A DNA stretch of 64,000 nucleotides, taken from contig NZ_JAFBBV010000001.1 of NCBI RefSeq assembly GCF_016907365.1, positions 3,720,001 to 3,784,000 on the forward strand, read 5' to 3'. The stretch is from Oerskovia paurometabola (GTDB taxonomy: Bacteria > Actinomycetota > Actinomycetes > Actinomycetales > Cellulomonadaceae). Positions within the stretch are counted from its first letter, which is position 1. Each line of letters opens with the position of its first letter. Positions 29,344-38,808 of this stretch are shown here, in pieces. The position numbers and the translations under genes are program-made. The notes beneath the pieces were generated by a model. That model made no database searches, had not been told where the DNA came from, and saw only the letters and a program-made list of their open reading frames with translations.

Positions 29344-31554
29344 TCACAGGCTCGGCGGCGGACCGGGGAAGGGCGCCCAGTCGATCGGCGTGCCGTCGCC
29401 GAGCGAGAAGAGCACGATCGCCGCGAGCACGAGCCCGGCGAGCACCAGGAAGATCGCCCCGACGCGACCGGGCGCGACGTGCGCGAGCGTGGTGCGCGCC
29501 CCGTACCGGGTGAGGCCGGACAGCGGCCCGAACCAGGCGAGCAGCACCGTGACCGCCATCGCGGCGCACAGCACGACGGTGAAGACCCAGGACTCGTTGG
29601 CACCGCCGACCGAGCGGGCCTCGACCGTCTGCTGGGGCGCGAGGACGAGCATCCCCGGCGCGAGCAGCCACCACGAGCCCACGACGAGCAGCACTCCCCC
29701 GCACAGCGCCACGAGCAGGGACGGCACCGCGCCCACGACGGCGCGCAGCGCGTACCAGGGCGCGGCGATCGCGGTGCGTGCCCCGTCGCCGCGCTGCACG
29801 CCCTTGCGCTCGCGGCGGCCGTGGAGCGAGTCCGCGCCCACGCCGACGACGCGCAGCACGACCACGACCAGCGCGAGCAGCACGAACGCGAGGCCCGGGT
29901 GCGACCCCGCGAGCAGCACGAGCGGCAGCCCGAGCGCAGCCACGGTCCCGGCCCGGCGGCGGTGGGCGGGGCGCGCGTAGCCGGGGGCGGAGATCACGCC
30001 GAGGGGGCGGCCGAACGCGTCGAGCGGGTCCCCGCCCTCGCGCTCGGCCGCCTGCGCGCCGCGCCCCTTCTTCCCGCCCGACGGCGGAGCGTTCGCGGGC
30101 GGCGCGGGCTGCGGCGCGTACGGGTTCTGGGTCGGCGGAGGGTACGGGCCCTGCGCCGGCGGGTACGCCCCGGGCGGCGCTACAGGTACGGCAGGCTGCC
30201 GCAGGGTGGGCTGCTGGACGGCGGGCTGCACCGCGGTCGGCTGCAGGCCAGCGGGCTTCGCGGCAGGAGGTACGGGTGGTGCCGGTGGCACGGTGGGCAC
30301 CGCGAAGGTCCGGCCGTCGTTCGCGATGACCTGGGTCGCGGCGAGGGGCGGGATCGACGGCGCAGGCGGGGTCGGCCGCGGCACGGGCACGGCCGAGCGG
30401 ACGGTCGGGACGACGCTCGTCGGCTGGACGTCACCGGCCGAGGCGGGCAGGACGACAGTCGCCGCGGCCCCGGCCGCGCCGCCGGCCCCGTTCGAGGCAG
30501 CAGCGCCCGCGGGCCCCACGGCGGCAGCCCGCTCGGCCGCCGCGAGCGTCCCGCCGACGGCCGCCACGGCGGCGGCACCGGCGAGCGCCGCACCACCGGC
30601 CGCGCCGCCCCCACCACGGGCTGTCCCGCCTCCGCCGAACTGCTGCGGGACGACCGCCGTCGCGCCCGTGGCGAGCGACGCCGTCGGGCCGTCGCCGCCC
30701 TGCGCCGCGCGGTGCAGGACCGCCGCGACCTCCGAGGGGCCGAGGCGGGTCGCCGGGTCCGCCCGCAGCGCCGCCGCGAGCGCCTCGGCCGTGCGGGGGC
30801 CCAGGCCGTCGAGGTCCGCCTCCCCTGTCCGGGCCCGGGCGAGCACGGCCTCGACGGGGCGCATGCCGAACGGCGGCCGCCCGGTCGCGGCGAACGCGAG
30901 CAGCGCGGCCCAGCCCCACCAGTCGCTGTTGGCGCTCGGCGCCGCACCCTCGAGCAGCTCGGGGGCCAGGTACCCGGGCGTGCCCATGACGAGACCGGTC
31001 GACGTGGCGCGCGCCTCGTCGAGCCCGTGCGCGATGCCGAAGTCGATGAGGACCGGGCCGTTCTGGGTCACCAGGACGTTGCTGGGCTTGAGGTCGCGGT
31101 GGACGACCCCGGCCGCGTGGACCGCCTCGAGCGCCTCGGCGAGCTGGTCCGCGAGCTCGAAGAGGTCGCGTGCGTCGAGCGGGCCGCCCGTCGCGATCTC
31201 CTCCTCGAGGTTCGGGCCGTCGACGAGCTCGGTCACGATGAAGGCCTCGGAGCCGTCGAGCTCGACGTCGAGGATCTGCGCGACCGCGGGGTGCCGCAGC
31301 CGTTGGAGCGCGACGGCCTCGCGGCGAAGGCGCTCGCGCCCCTGCGCGTCGACGTCGAGGTGTGCGTGCAGGAACTTGATCGCGACGAGGTTTCCGCCGC
31401 CGTCCTCGGCCTCGTAGACGGCTCCCATGGCACCGGCACCGAGGCGGGCGAGGATGCGGTAGCCGCCGACCTCGCTGCCCGTGGGCAGCCCCCCACGCCG
31501 CGCGGCCCCGTTGCTCCGCGCCGGGTCGGCTGGTCTGCTGCTGGCCTCCTCCAT
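29344..31554 (-). CDS. Membrane Ser/Thr protein kinase (Hanks type)
   Basis: Eukaryotic-type kinase of 736 residues. The kinase domain (about 30-290) is complete: Gly loop [18 protein letters not shown] (Lys60), HRDLKPSN (Asp154), DFGIA (Asp171) and the activation/substrate loop [12 protein letters not shown] long Pro/Ala/Gly-rich spacer (about 300-545) follows, then four hydrophobic segments toward the C-terminus ([61 protein letters not shown]). There are no PASTA domains, unlike PknB, so the sensory end is membrane-embedded. ATG 31554 is chosen because GATACC lies just upstream as a possible -10. It is divergent from otsA (about 120 bases). Substrates are unknown. Confidence 0.92.
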   Translation of the reverse strand: MEEASSRPADPARSNGAARRGGLPTGSEVGGYRILARLGAGAMGAVYEAEDGGGNLVAIKFLHAHLDVDAQGRERLRREAVALQRLRHPAVAQILDVELDGSEAFIVTELVDGPNLEEEIATGGPLDARDLFELADQLAEALEAVHAAGVVHRDLKPSNVLVTQNGPVLIDFGIAHGLDEARATSTGLVMGTPGYLAPELLEGAAPSANSDWWGWAALLAFAATGRPPFGMRPVEAVLARARTGEADLDGLGPRTAEALAAALRADPATRLGPSEVAAVLHRAAQGGDGPTASLATGATAVVPQQFGGGGTARGGGGAAGGAALAGAAAVAAVGGTLAAAERAAAVGPAGAAASNGAGGAAGAAATVVLPASAGDVQPTSVVPTVRSAVPVPRPTPPAPSIPPLAATQVIANDGRTFAVPTVPPAPPVPPAAKPAGLQPTAVQPAVQQPTLRQPAVPVAPPGAYPPAQGPYPPPTQNPYAPQPAPPANAPPSGGKKGRGAQAAEREGGDPLDAFGRPLGVISAPGYARPAHRRRAGTVAALGLPLVLLAGSHPGLAFVLLALVVVVLRVVGVGADSLHGRRERKGVQRGDGARTAIAAPWYALRAVVGAVPSLLVALCGGVLLVVGSWWLLAPGMLVLAPQQTVEARSVGGANESWVFTVVLCAAMAVTVLLAWFGPLSGLTRYGARTTLAHVAPGRVGAIFLVLAGLVLAAIVLFSLGDGTPIDWAPFPGPPPSL

Positions 31555-31661
31555 GGTGTCAAGGTATCGACAAATCGAGGCCGTGCCCTGCGCTCCCGGG
31601 AGCAAGCAGGACGCGACACCGATAACCTGGGTGGAGTTTCACCAAAGTTCAACCGAATACC

Positions 31662-31667
31662 AAGGAG
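31662..31667 (+). promoter_or_regulatory. Ribosome-binding site deciding the TTG start of otsA
   Basis: AAGGAG lies 7 bases before TTG 31675 with no ATG or GTG at a suitable distance. This supports the rare TTG start. Confidence 0.75.
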
Positions 31668-31674
31668 ATCTCCA

Positions 31675-33165
31675 TTGACTGGCAAAGACGGCTACGACCT
31701 CGTCGTGGTGTCCAACCGGCTTCCCGTCGACTTCACGGTCGACGACGAGGGCCACGTCGACTGGAAGCGCTCCCCCGGGGGGCTCGTCACCGCGCTGGAA
31801 CCCGTCATGCAGAAGTCGGACGGTGCCTGGGTCGGCTGGTCGGGCGCCCCTGACCTCGAGGTCGACCCCTTCGACGCCGACGACATGCGCCTGGTACCCG
31901 TGACGCTGTCCGCGACCGAGATCGAGCGCTACTACGAGGGCTTCTCCAACGACACGCTCTGGCCGCTCTACCACGACGTCATCGCGCCCCCGGCGTTCCA
32001 CCGGCAGTGGTGGGACGCGTACCGCCGCGTCAACCAGCGCTTCGCCGACGCCGCCGCCGCGCAGGCCGAGCAGGGCGCGACCGTCTGGGTCCACGACTAC
32101 CAGCTCCAGCTCGTGCCGCGCATGCTGCGCGAACAGCGTCCCGACCTGAAGATCGGCTTCTTCAACCACATCCCCTTCCCCCCGCTCGAGCTCTTCCAGC
32201 AGCTCCCGTGGCGGCGCCAGGTGATCGACGGCCTCCTGGGCGCCGACCTCATCGGCTTCCAGCGGGCCGGGGACGCGTCGAACTTCATCCGCGCCGTGCG
32301 GCGCCTCACGGGCTACACGACCCGCGGCCCCATCGTGACCGTGCCCGGTGCCGAGGACCGCCCGTCGCGCAACGTGCGCGCCGCCGCGTTCCCCATCTCG
32401 ATCGACTCCCGGACCTTCGACGAGCTCGCCCGGACCCCCGAGGTCCAGGCCCGCTCGCGCGAGATCCGCGCCGACCTGGGCGACCCCGAGTGCATGATGC
32501 TGGGCGTCGACCGCCTCGACTACACCAAGGGCATCCGCCACCGCATCAAGGCCTACGGCGAGATCCTGCAGGACGGGCGCATCGACGTCGAGCACGTCAC
32601 GCTCGTCCAGGTCGCGAGCCCGAGCCGCGAGAACGTCGGCGCGTACCAGGAGCTGCGCGAGCAGGTCGAGGGCCTCGTGGGCCGCATCAACGGCGAGTAC
32701 GCCGAGATCGGTCACGCCGCGATCCACTACCTGCACCACTCCTACCCGCCCGAGGAGATGGCCGCGCTCTACCTCGCAGCAGACGTCATGCTCGTCACGT
32801 CGCTGCGCGACGGCATGAACCTCGTCGCCAAGGAGTACATCGCGGCCCGCTCCGACGACCGCGGCGTCCTGGTCCTCTCCGAGTTCACCGGGGCCGCCGA
32901 CGAGCTCGCGGGCGGAGCCCTGCTCGTCAACCCCCACGACATCGACGGCATGAAGGACATCATCGTCGCGGCCGCGAACATGGACGTGCGCGAGCAGCGC
33001 AAGCGCATGCGCCGCCTGCGTCGCCGTGTCCTGGCCGACGACGTCTCGAAGTGGTCCGAGTCGTTCCTCGGCGTGCTCCAGGCCATGCCCTCGCGCGACA
33101 CGCCGCGCACCCACGCCCCGTCCCGCGCCGCGGACGAGGTGCCCGTCGAGGGGGAGGGCGCGTGA
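31675..33165 (+). CDS. otsA: Trehalose-6-phosphate synthase
   Basis: GT20 glycosyltransferase (496 residues) that makes trehalose 6-phosphate from a nucleotide-glucose and glucose 6-phosphate. Family motifs: [60 protein letters not shown] and [14 protein letters not shown]. The start is TTG 31675, fixed by AAGGAG 7 bases upstream; much longer openings to the left cross the divergent kinase gene. Its stop overlaps the otsB GTG (GTGA), so the two are translationally coupled. Trehalose serves as osmoprotectant and reserve in this group. Confidence 0.96.
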   Translation: MTGKDGYDLVVVSNRLPVDFTVDDEGHVDWKRSPGGLVTALEPVMQKSDGAWVGWSGAPDLEVDPFDADDMRLVPVTLSATEIERYYEGFSNDTLWPLYHDVIAPPAFHRQWWDAYRRVNQRFADAAAAQAEQGATVWVHDYQLQLVPRMLREQRPDLKIGFFNHIPFPPLELFQQLPWRRQVIDGLLGADLIGFQRAGDASNFIRAVRRLTGYTTRGPIVTVPGAEDRPSRNVRAAAFPISIDSRTFDELARTPEVQARSREIRADLGDPECMMLGVDRLDYTKGIRHRIKAYGEILQDGRIDVEHVTLVQVASPSRENVGAYQELREQVEGLVGRINGEYAEIGHAAIHYLHHSYPPEEMAALYLAADVMLVTSLRDGMNLVAKEYIAARSDDRGVLVLSEFTGAADELAGGALLVNPHDIDGMKDIIVAAANMDVREQRKRMRRLRRRVLADDVSKWSESFLGVLQAMPSRDTPRTHAPSRAADEVPVEGEGA

Positions 33166-34058
33166 CGCCGTCGGGCACCGAGCACACCACGACCGGCGGG
33201 GCCGCCGACCTCACCGCGGCCCTCGCGGCCTTCGCGAGCGCGGCCGGGACGGCGCGCACGGGCGCACGGCCCGGCCCCGTCCTCGTGGCGAGCGACTTCG
33301 ACGGGGTCCTCGCCCCGCTCGGGGACGACCCCCTCGCGTCCCGTCCCACCCCGGGCTCCGCCCTCGCGCTCGCCCGGCTCGCGGCGTGCGGACCCGACCG
33401 GGTGCGCGTCGCGCTCGTGTCGGGACGGCGGATCGAGGACCTCGCGCACCTCGCCTCGCCGCCGCCCGGTGCGCTGCTCGTCGGCAGCCACGGCGCGGAG
33501 ACGGGCGAGGTGCTCGCACCGCTCCGCGACGGGGCCGACGACGAGCGCCGCGTGCGCGCCGACGGCACCGCGGCCCGGGTCCGCCTCATCCCCGTGACCC
33601 TCGACGACGCGCAGAGCGAGCTCCTGGCCCACGTCACCGCCGGCCTCGAGGAGATCGCGTCCCCCGTCGAGGGCGCCTGGGTCGAGCACAAGCCCTCGGC
33701 CGCGGTGCTCCACACCCGGCTGTCCCCCGCCGACGCGGCCCAGGCCGCGACGGCCGCGGCGGTCGAGCTCGGCGAACGACTGGGCGCGCACGTCATGGCC
33801 GGGAAGAACGTCGTCGAGATGGCGGTCACGAGCACCTCCAAGGGCATCGCGCTCGACGCGCTGCGCGAGCGGCTCGGTTCCCCGGCGGTGCTCTACCTGG
33901 GCGACGACGTGACCGACGAACGAGCCTTCGCGGTGCTCGGCCCGGCCGACGTGGGCGTCAAGGTGGGAGAGGGCGAGACCCTCGCCGCGTACCGCGTCGC
34001 CGACCCCGCCGAGGCCGCGGCCGTCCTGACGACGCTCGCCGACCTGCTGGACGTCTGA
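33162..34058 (+). CDS. otsB: Trehalose-6-phosphate phosphatase
   Basis: HAD-family phosphatase (298 residues) that releases trehalose from trehalose 6-phosphate. It has motif [11 protein letters not shown] (Asp45, Asp47), [18 protein letters not shown] and motif [13 protein letters not shown]. The start is GTG 33162, overlapping the otsA stop by 4 bases. The first 38 residues form an Ala/Thr-rich extension ahead of the domain. The pair with otsA completes the two-step pathway. Confidence 0.95.
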   Translation: MTPSGTEHTTTGGAADLTAALAAFASAAGTARTGARPGPVLVASDFDGVLAPLGDDPLASRPTPGSALALARLAACGPDRVRVALVSGRRIEDLAHLASPPPGALLVGSHGAETGEVLAPLRDGADDERRVRADGTAARVRLIPVTLDDAQSELLAHVTAGLEEIASPVEGAWVEHKPSAAVLHTRLSPADAAQAATAAAVELGERLGAHVMAGKNVVEMAVTSTSKGIALDALRERLGSPAVLYLGDDVTDERAFAVLGPADVGVKVGEGETLAAYRVADPAEAAAVLTTLADLLDV

Positions 34059-34087
34059 GCATCCGCCTCCCCCGGCGCCCGAGGACC

Positions 34088-34120
34088 GTGACCAGGACGT
34101 GACCTGGGTGTGACGGAGGA
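34088..34120. promoter_or_regulatory. Three 11-bp direct repeats, PHO-box-like, upstream of the ABC ATPase
   Basis: GTGAC recurs at 34088, 34099 and 34110, exactly 11 bp apart. The period matches the PHO boxes near pstS and phoU in this window, although the bases differ from GTTCACC. The last unit abuts the -35 region expected for a TAGGAT -10 at 34136-34141. Operator identity is a guess. Confidence 0.4.
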
Positions 34121-34135
34121 CTCAGGAACCGGGGG

Positions 34136-34141
34136 TAGGAT
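34136..34141 (+). promoter_or_regulatory. -10 element (TAGGAT) for the ABC ATPase gene
   Basis: TAGGAT lies about 165 bases before ATG 34306, implying a leader of roughly 155 bases with no visible ORF. The same hexamer is used at 21224. Confidence 0.4.
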
Positions 34142-34305
34142 GCCGAGCAACGATGACGTCGGACCACCGGGTCCCCGGGAGACCGGAAGCCCTGGAGGTT
34201 CGACTTCTTCTGTGTCACAGCAGACACGCACCACGTGAAAGCGCGGCACGTCACTACACAACGGATCGTCCGGCACGTACCTGCCGGTGGAGGGATGTAC
34301 CCATC

Positions 34306-35430
34306 ATGGCTACGGTCACTTTCGACCACGCAACGCGGCTCTACCCGGGGACCGAGCGCCCTGCGGTGGACCAGCTCAACCTGCACATCGAGGACGGCGA
34401 GTTCCTCGTCCTCGTCGGCCCCTCGGGTTGTGGCAAGTCGACGTCGCTCCGCATGCTCGCGGGCCTCGAGGACGTCAACGGCGGGCACATCTTCATCGGT
34501 GACCGCGACGTCACCGACGTGCAGCCCAAGGACCGCGACATCGCGATGGTGTTCCAGAACTACGCGCTGTACCCCCACATGTCCGTCGCGGACAACATGG
34601 GCTTCGCGCTGAAGATCGCCGGCACGCCCAAGGCGGACATCCGCCAGCGTGTCGAGGAGGCCGCGAAGATCCTCGACCTCACCGAGTACCTGGACCGCAA
34701 GCCCAAGGCTCTCTCCGGTGGTCAGCGTCAGCGTGTCGCCATGGGCCGCGCGATCGTCCGTCAGCCCCAGGTGTTCCTCATGGACGAGCCGCTGTCGAAC
34801 CTCGACGCCAAGCTCCGCGTCCAGACCCGTACGCAGATCGCGTCGCTCCAGCGTCGCCTCGGTGTCACGACCGTCTACGTCACGCACGACCAGACCGAGG
34901 CCCTCACCATGGGCGACCGCATCGCGGTCCTCAAGGACGGTCTCCTGCAGCAGGTCGGCACGCCGCGCGACATGTACGACACCCCCGCCAACGTCTTCGT
35001 CGCCGGCTTCATCGGCTCGCCCGCGATGAACCTCGGCACGTTCGCCGTGAACAACGGCCTGGCCGAGGTCGGCCCGGCCCGCATCCCGCTCGAGCGCGAG
35101 GTCGCCGCCAAGCTCACCGACGCCGACAAGGGCAAGATCACGCTCGGCTTCCGCCCCGAGGCGCTCGAGGTCACCTCGCAGGCCAACGAGAGCGCCTTCC
35201 CGGTCGAGGTCAACATCGTCGAGGAGCTCGGCTCCGACGCGTTCGTCTACGGCACCCTCAAGGGCGACCTGGCGACCAACGCGGACATCCACTCGGGTGC
35301 CGGCGACAACCAGATCATCGTCCGCGTCGACCCGCGCAACGTGCCCGCCAAGGGCGAGCGCATCTACGTGGCGATCCGCCCGGGCAACACGCACATCTTC
35401 TCGACCGCGACGGGCCTGCGTCTCAGCTGA
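34306..35430 (+). CDS. Sugar ABC transporter ATPase, MsmK/UgpC type (orphan)
   Basis: ATP-binding subunit (374 residues) of a carbohydrate importer of the MalK/MsmK/UgpC class. N-terminal ATPase domain: Walker [24 protein letters not shown], Walker B FLMDEPLSNLDAKLR, and THDQTEALTMGDR. The C-terminal OB-type regulatory domain (about 240-374) contains FIGSPAMNL and LGFRPEALEV. No permease or binding protein is nearby; such orphan ATPases often energise several importers in actinobacteria. Codon use is strongly biased to the most frequent codons, which suggests high expression. A hairpin follows the stop. Confidence 0.94.
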   Translation: MATVTFDHATRLYPGTERPAVDQLNLHIEDGEFLVLVGPSGCGKSTSLRMLAGLEDVNGGHIFIGDRDVTDVQPKDRDIAMVFQNYALYPHMSVADNMGFALKIAGTPKADIRQRVEEAAKILDLTEYLDRKPKALSGGQRQRVAMGRAIVRQPQVFLMDEPLSNLDAKLRVQTRTQIASLQRRLGVTTVYVTHDQTEALTMGDRIAVLKDGLLQQVGTPRDMYDTPANVFVAGFIGSPAMNLGTFAVNNGLAEVGPARIPLEREVAAKLTDADKGKITLGFRPEALEVTSQANESAFPVEVNIVEELGSDAFVYGTLKGDLATNADIHSGAGDNQIIVRVDPRNVPAKGERIYVAIRPGNTHIFSTATGLRLS

Positions 35431-35443
35431 CCCACAGCGACAC

Positions 35444-35475
35444 GGGGCGGGCTCGGCGACAGCCGGGTCCGCCCC
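35444..35475 (+). terminator. Terminator of the ABC ATPase gene
   Basis: GGGGCGG (35444-35450) pairs with CCGCCCC (35469-35475), with an inner CGG/CCG, followed by TTTCG. Confidence 0.6.
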
Positions 35476-35560
35476 TTTCGCATATCCTTCCCGGTGGTGC
35501 GGAACGTCCGCGCCACCACGCCCCCGCACGCGAACGGCCACCGCGGAGAAAGGACCTGTC

Positions 35561-36802
35561 ATGGTGCAGAACCTGCAGATCACCGCGTCAGCCCCCGACC
35601 CAGCACTGCTCGACCTCCCCTGGGACATCCCCCTGGAGGAGTGGCCGGACAGCGTCCTCGCCGCCCTCCCCCGCGGGATCTCGCGCCACATCGTGCGCTT
35701 CGTGCGCCTGTCGGGCCGCGTCATCGCGATCAAGGAGATCGGCGAGTCCGTCGCGTACCGCGAGTACGAGCTGCTGCGCCAGCTCAGCCGTCTCGACGTC
35801 CCCAGCGTCGTGCCCGTGGGAGTCATCACAGGCCGGAGCGACGCGCACGGCGAACGCCTCGAGGCCGTGCTCATCACCGAGCACCTGCAGTTCTCGCTGC
35901 CCTACCGCGCGCTGTTCAGCCAGGCCCTGCAGCCCGACACCGCGACGCGCCTCATCGACGCCCTCGCGGTGCTGCTCGTGCGGCTGCACCTCGTCGGCTT
36001 CTACTGGGGCGACGTGTCGCTGTCCAACACGCTCTTCCGCCGCGACGCCGAGACCTTCGCCGCGTACCTCGTGGACGCCGAGACGGGTGACCTGCACCGC
36101 GAGCTGAGCCCCGGCCAGCGCAACTACGACGTGGACCTCGCGCGGACGAACATCATCGGCGAGCTCATGGACCTGTCCGCGGGCGAGCTGCTCGACGAGG
36201 ACATCGACGAGATCCTCGTGGGCGACGCGCTCGTCGCACGCTACAACGAGCTCTGGGACGCCCTGACCAACGCCGAGACCTTCGCCTCGGACGAGCGCTG
36301 GCGCGTCGCCGCGCGCATCGACCGGCTCAACAACCTGGGCTTCGACGTGGGCGAGCTCGCCATCACGACCGACATCGACGGCACGACCGTCCAGATCCAG
36401 CCCAAGGTCGTCGACGCGGGCCACCACGCGCGCCGCCTGCTGCGCCTCACCGGCCTGGACGTCCAGGAGAACCAGGCCCGCCGCCTGCTCAACGACCTCG
36501 ACTCCTACCGTGCGGCCGCCGAGCGCCAGAACGACGACGAGGAGTTCGTCGCGCACGACTGGCTCAGCGGGGTCTTCGAGCCCACGATCCAGGCTGTCCC
36601 GCGCGACCTGCGGCGCAAGCTGCAGCCCGCCCAGCTCTTCCACGAGATCCTCGACCACCGCTGGTTCATCTCGGAGAAGGCCGGCCGGGACATCCCCATG
36701 CCCGAGGCCACGGCGTCCTACGTCGAGAACGTGCTCCGGCACCGACCCGACGAGAAGGCGATCCTGGGCCTCGCGCCGGGCGAGGTCGACCGCCAGGAGT
36801 GA
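35561..36802 (+). CDS. DUF4032 protein with kinase-like motifs
   Basis: Protein of 413 residues in the actinobacterial DUF4032 family, related to lipopolysaccharide-kinase-like folds. Kinase-fold landmarks are visible: VIAIKEI (Lys58), YREYELL (Glu70), HLVGFYWGDVSLSNTLF with Asp151 and Asn156, and YLVDAETG with Asp172 as the likely metal ligand. The C-terminal 200 residues are helical and unassigned (RNYDVDLARTNIIGEL, HDWLSGVFEPT). Start is ATG 35561, after a GAGAAAGGA ribosome site. It is probably cytoplasmic. No substrate is known, and phosphotransfer is inferred only from motif spacing. Confidence 0.82.
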   Translation: MVQNLQITASAPDPALLDLPWDIPLEEWPDSVLAALPRGISRHIVRFVRLSGRVIAIKEIGESVAYREYELLRQLSRLDVPSVVPVGVITGRSDAHGERLEAVLITEHLQFSLPYRALFSQALQPDTATRLIDALAVLLVRLHLVGFYWGDVSLSNTLFRRDAETFAAYLVDAETGDLHRELSPGQRNYDVDLARTNIIGELMDLSAGELLDEDIDEILVGDALVARYNELWDALTNAETFASDERWRVAARIDRLNNLGFDVGELAITTDIDGTTVQIQPKVVDAGHHARRLLRLTGLDVQENQARRLLNDLDSYRAAAERQNDDEEFVAHDWLSGVFEPTIQAVPRDLRRKLQPAQLFHEILDHRWFISEKAGRDIPMPEATASYVENVLRHRPDEKAILGLAPGEVDRQE

Positions 36803-36835
36803 TCGGGGCGGGGCGTCGGGAGGCAGGCAGCCCCC

Positions 36836-37552
36836 TCACTCCTGTCCTGACGGCCCTGGCGAGGGCGCCGAACGCATCCCCGCGAGGTCCCGGCGCCGGT
36901 AGGTCTCGCCCACGATCGCCGTGCCCAGCGCGATCGCGCCCGGCACCACCAGCGCTGCCCCGGTTCCCGCGCGCAGCACGAGCGCCCCCACGGCGGCGCC
37001 GCTCCCGAGCGCGACGACCGCCGAGACCCGCCTGACCCAGGCCTCGCGCCCGTGGCTGCCCTGGAAGGAGTCCGCGGCCAGTCCCGTGAGCGTCGAGGTG
37101 ACCACGGTGGTCGTCAGGTCCTTGACGGACAGGTGTCGGGCGGTCGCCGCCTGGACCCCCATCGAGACTCCCAGCACGGCCACGACCACGAGCAGGTGCC
37201 AGCCCCTCGGGGTGCCCACCGCCGCGGCCACGGCGGATGCCGCGAGCACCCCGACGCCGACGCCCGCGAACAGGCCCGTCGTCGTCCGGTGCCAGCCTGC
37301 CCTCTGGTTCCTGAACGCGAACCCCGCGACTGCCGCCCCCGCGACGTACGCCGCGAGCGCGACGAGCGGCCCGGCGGTGGGCACGTCCGGGCCGCCCGCG
37401 AGCCCCATCCCGAGGATCAGCACGTTGCCGGTCATGTTGGCCGTGAAGACCTGGTCGAGGGCCAGGTAGCAGATGCCGTCGATGATGCCCGTCGAGAACG
37501 TCAGCACCAGGAGCAGCACCCTGTAGTGCCGGTGCACGGGCTGAGGGTCCAT
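36836..37552 (-). CDS. DUF1275 (YoaK) family membrane protein
   Basis: Integral membrane protein of 238 residues with six hydrophobic segments. Family markers are the first segment TGIIDGICYLAL followed by FTANMTGNVLILG, and later SMGVQAATARHLSVKDLTTTVVTSTLTGL. The DUF1275 family is widespread; its transported compound or role is not established. ATG 37552 places the start just before the first membrane helix; an in-frame ATG at 37642 would add a low-complexity stretch that overlaps the rlmB terminator and is rejected. Confidence 0.85.
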   Translation of the reverse strand: MDPQPVHRHYRVLLLVLTFSTGIIDGICYLALDQVFTANMTGNVLILGMGLAGGPDVPTAGPLVALAAYVAGAAVAGFAFRNQRAGWHRTTTGLFAGVGVGVLAASAVAAAVGTPRGWHLLVVVAVLGVSMGVQAATARHLSVKDLTTTVVTSTLTGLAADSFQGSHGREAWVRRVSAVVALGSGAAVGALVLRAGTGAALVVPGAIALGTAIVGETYRRRDLAGMRSAPSPGPSGQE

Positions 37553-37621
37553 CCCGCGAGCATCCCCCGGGCCGTCCCAGGGCGCACCCGCACGCCCGGC
37601 ACCGCCCGGCTCCCGACGACG

Positions 37622-37670
37622 CAGGGCGCCCCGTCGCCCCACCGGGATGGTGGTGCGACGGGGCGCCCTG
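37622..37670 (-). terminator. Terminator of rlmB
   Basis: A 16-bp perfect stem (37622-37637 with 37655-37670), with the loop partly paired. It lies 21 bases after the rlmB stop. Confidence 0.7.
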
Positions 37671-37690
37671 GACGAACGAGGCGCGGTGTC

Positions 37691-38713
37691 TCAGTCCTCC
37701 GCGGAGCGCAGGCGCGCGACCTCGTACAGCGAGATCCCGGCGGCGACGCCGGCGTTGAGCGACTCGACGTCCGAGAGGATCGGGATCGAGGCGACGACGT
37801 CGCACGTCTCGCGCACGAGGCGCGAGAGGCCCTTGCCCTCGGACCCGACGACGAGCACGAGCGGGTCCTTGCCGAACGCGAGCTCGCCCACGGCGACCGG
37901 GCCGCCGCCGTCGAGCCCCACGATGAAGCAGCCCGCGGCCTTGTACTCGGTGAGCGTGCGCACGAGGTTGGTCGCGCGGGCCACGGGCACGCGCGCCGCG
38001 GCTCCCGCGGAGACCTTCCACGCGGACGCCGTGACGCCGGCCGCGCGACGCTCGGGCACCAGGACGCCGTGCGCCCCGAACGCGCCCGCGGAGCGCAGCA
38101 CGGCGCCGAGGTTGCGCGGGTCGGTCACGCCGTCGAGGGCGACGATGAGCGGGGGCTCGCCGGCCTCGTGCGCACGGTCGAGGAGGTCCTCGGGGTCGGC
38201 GTAGTCGTAGGGCGGGACCTGGATCGCGACGCCCTGGTGGACCGAGCCGTCGGTCATGCGGTCGAGCTCGGCCTTGGTGACCTCGAGGAGGTTGTACCCG
38301 CGCCCGGAGGCGATGTTCAGGATCTCCTTGGTGCGGTCGTCGGCCTCGAGGCGCGTGGCGATGTACACCGCGGAGACGGGGATGTACGCCCGGAGGGCCT
38401 CGAGCACGGCGTTGCGGCCGTTGACGACCTCGTTCGCGCTGCTCGATCGCGTCGTGCGCGACGGCGTGCGCCCGCTCGGGCGCCCGCCACGAGCCGCGCT
38501 CTTGGCGTCGTGCGCGCGCGGCCCCGTCGAGGTGGCGTCGCGGCGTTCGGCGGCGACCTTGGCCTTGTGGGCCTTGTGGTAGGTGCGGTCCTCGGCCTTG
38601 GGCGTCGGGCCGCGGCCCTCGAGGGAGCGGCGGTTCTTGCCGCCCGTGCCGGCGACGGCGCCCTTCTTGTTGCTGCTGCGGGTCGCGCCGCGTCGTTGTG
38701 AGTTTCCAGCCAT
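37691..38713 (-). CDS. rlmB: 23S rRNA (guanosine-2'-O-)-methyltransferase, SpoU family
   Basis: RNA 2'-O-methyltransferase (340 residues) using S-adenosylmethionine with a trefoil-knot fold. Visible SpoU motifs: NGRNAVLEAL (substrate-binding domain), DPRNLGAVLRSAGAFG (motif 1), VVGSEGKGLSRL (motif 2) and SLNAGVAAGISLYE (motif 3). The first 95 residues are a basic, Ser/Arg-rich extension (KKGAVAGTGGKNRRS), common in actinobacterial members and probably RNA-binding. It is downstream of cysS on the same strand (95-base gap), the usual actinobacterial order. The exact target guanosine is by family, not proven. Confidence 0.92.
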   Translation of the reverse strand: MAGNSQRRGATRSSNKKGAVAGTGGKNRRSLEGRGPTPKAEDRTYHKAHKAKVAAERRDATSTGPRAHDAKSAARGGRPSGRTPSRTTRSSSANEVVNGRNAVLEALRAYIPVSAVYIATRLEADDRTKEILNIASGRGYNLLEVTKAELDRMTDGSVHQGVAIQVPPYDYADPEDLLDRAHEAGEPPLIVALDGVTDPRNLGAVLRSAGAFGAHGVLVPERRAAGVTASAWKVSAGAAARVPVARATNLVRTLTEYKAAGCFIVGLDGGGPVAVGELAFGKDPLVLVVGSEGKGLSRLVRETCDVVASIPILSDVESLNAGVAAGISLYEVARLRSAED

Positions 38714-38808
38714 GGGTCTGCCCCGTCGGTCGATGTGTGCGAGTGAAGTTGTGGTGGCGGACCCTGGGCCCGGGTGGGCCCGTCCTGCCGTGGGGCCAGG
38801 GTTCCGGG

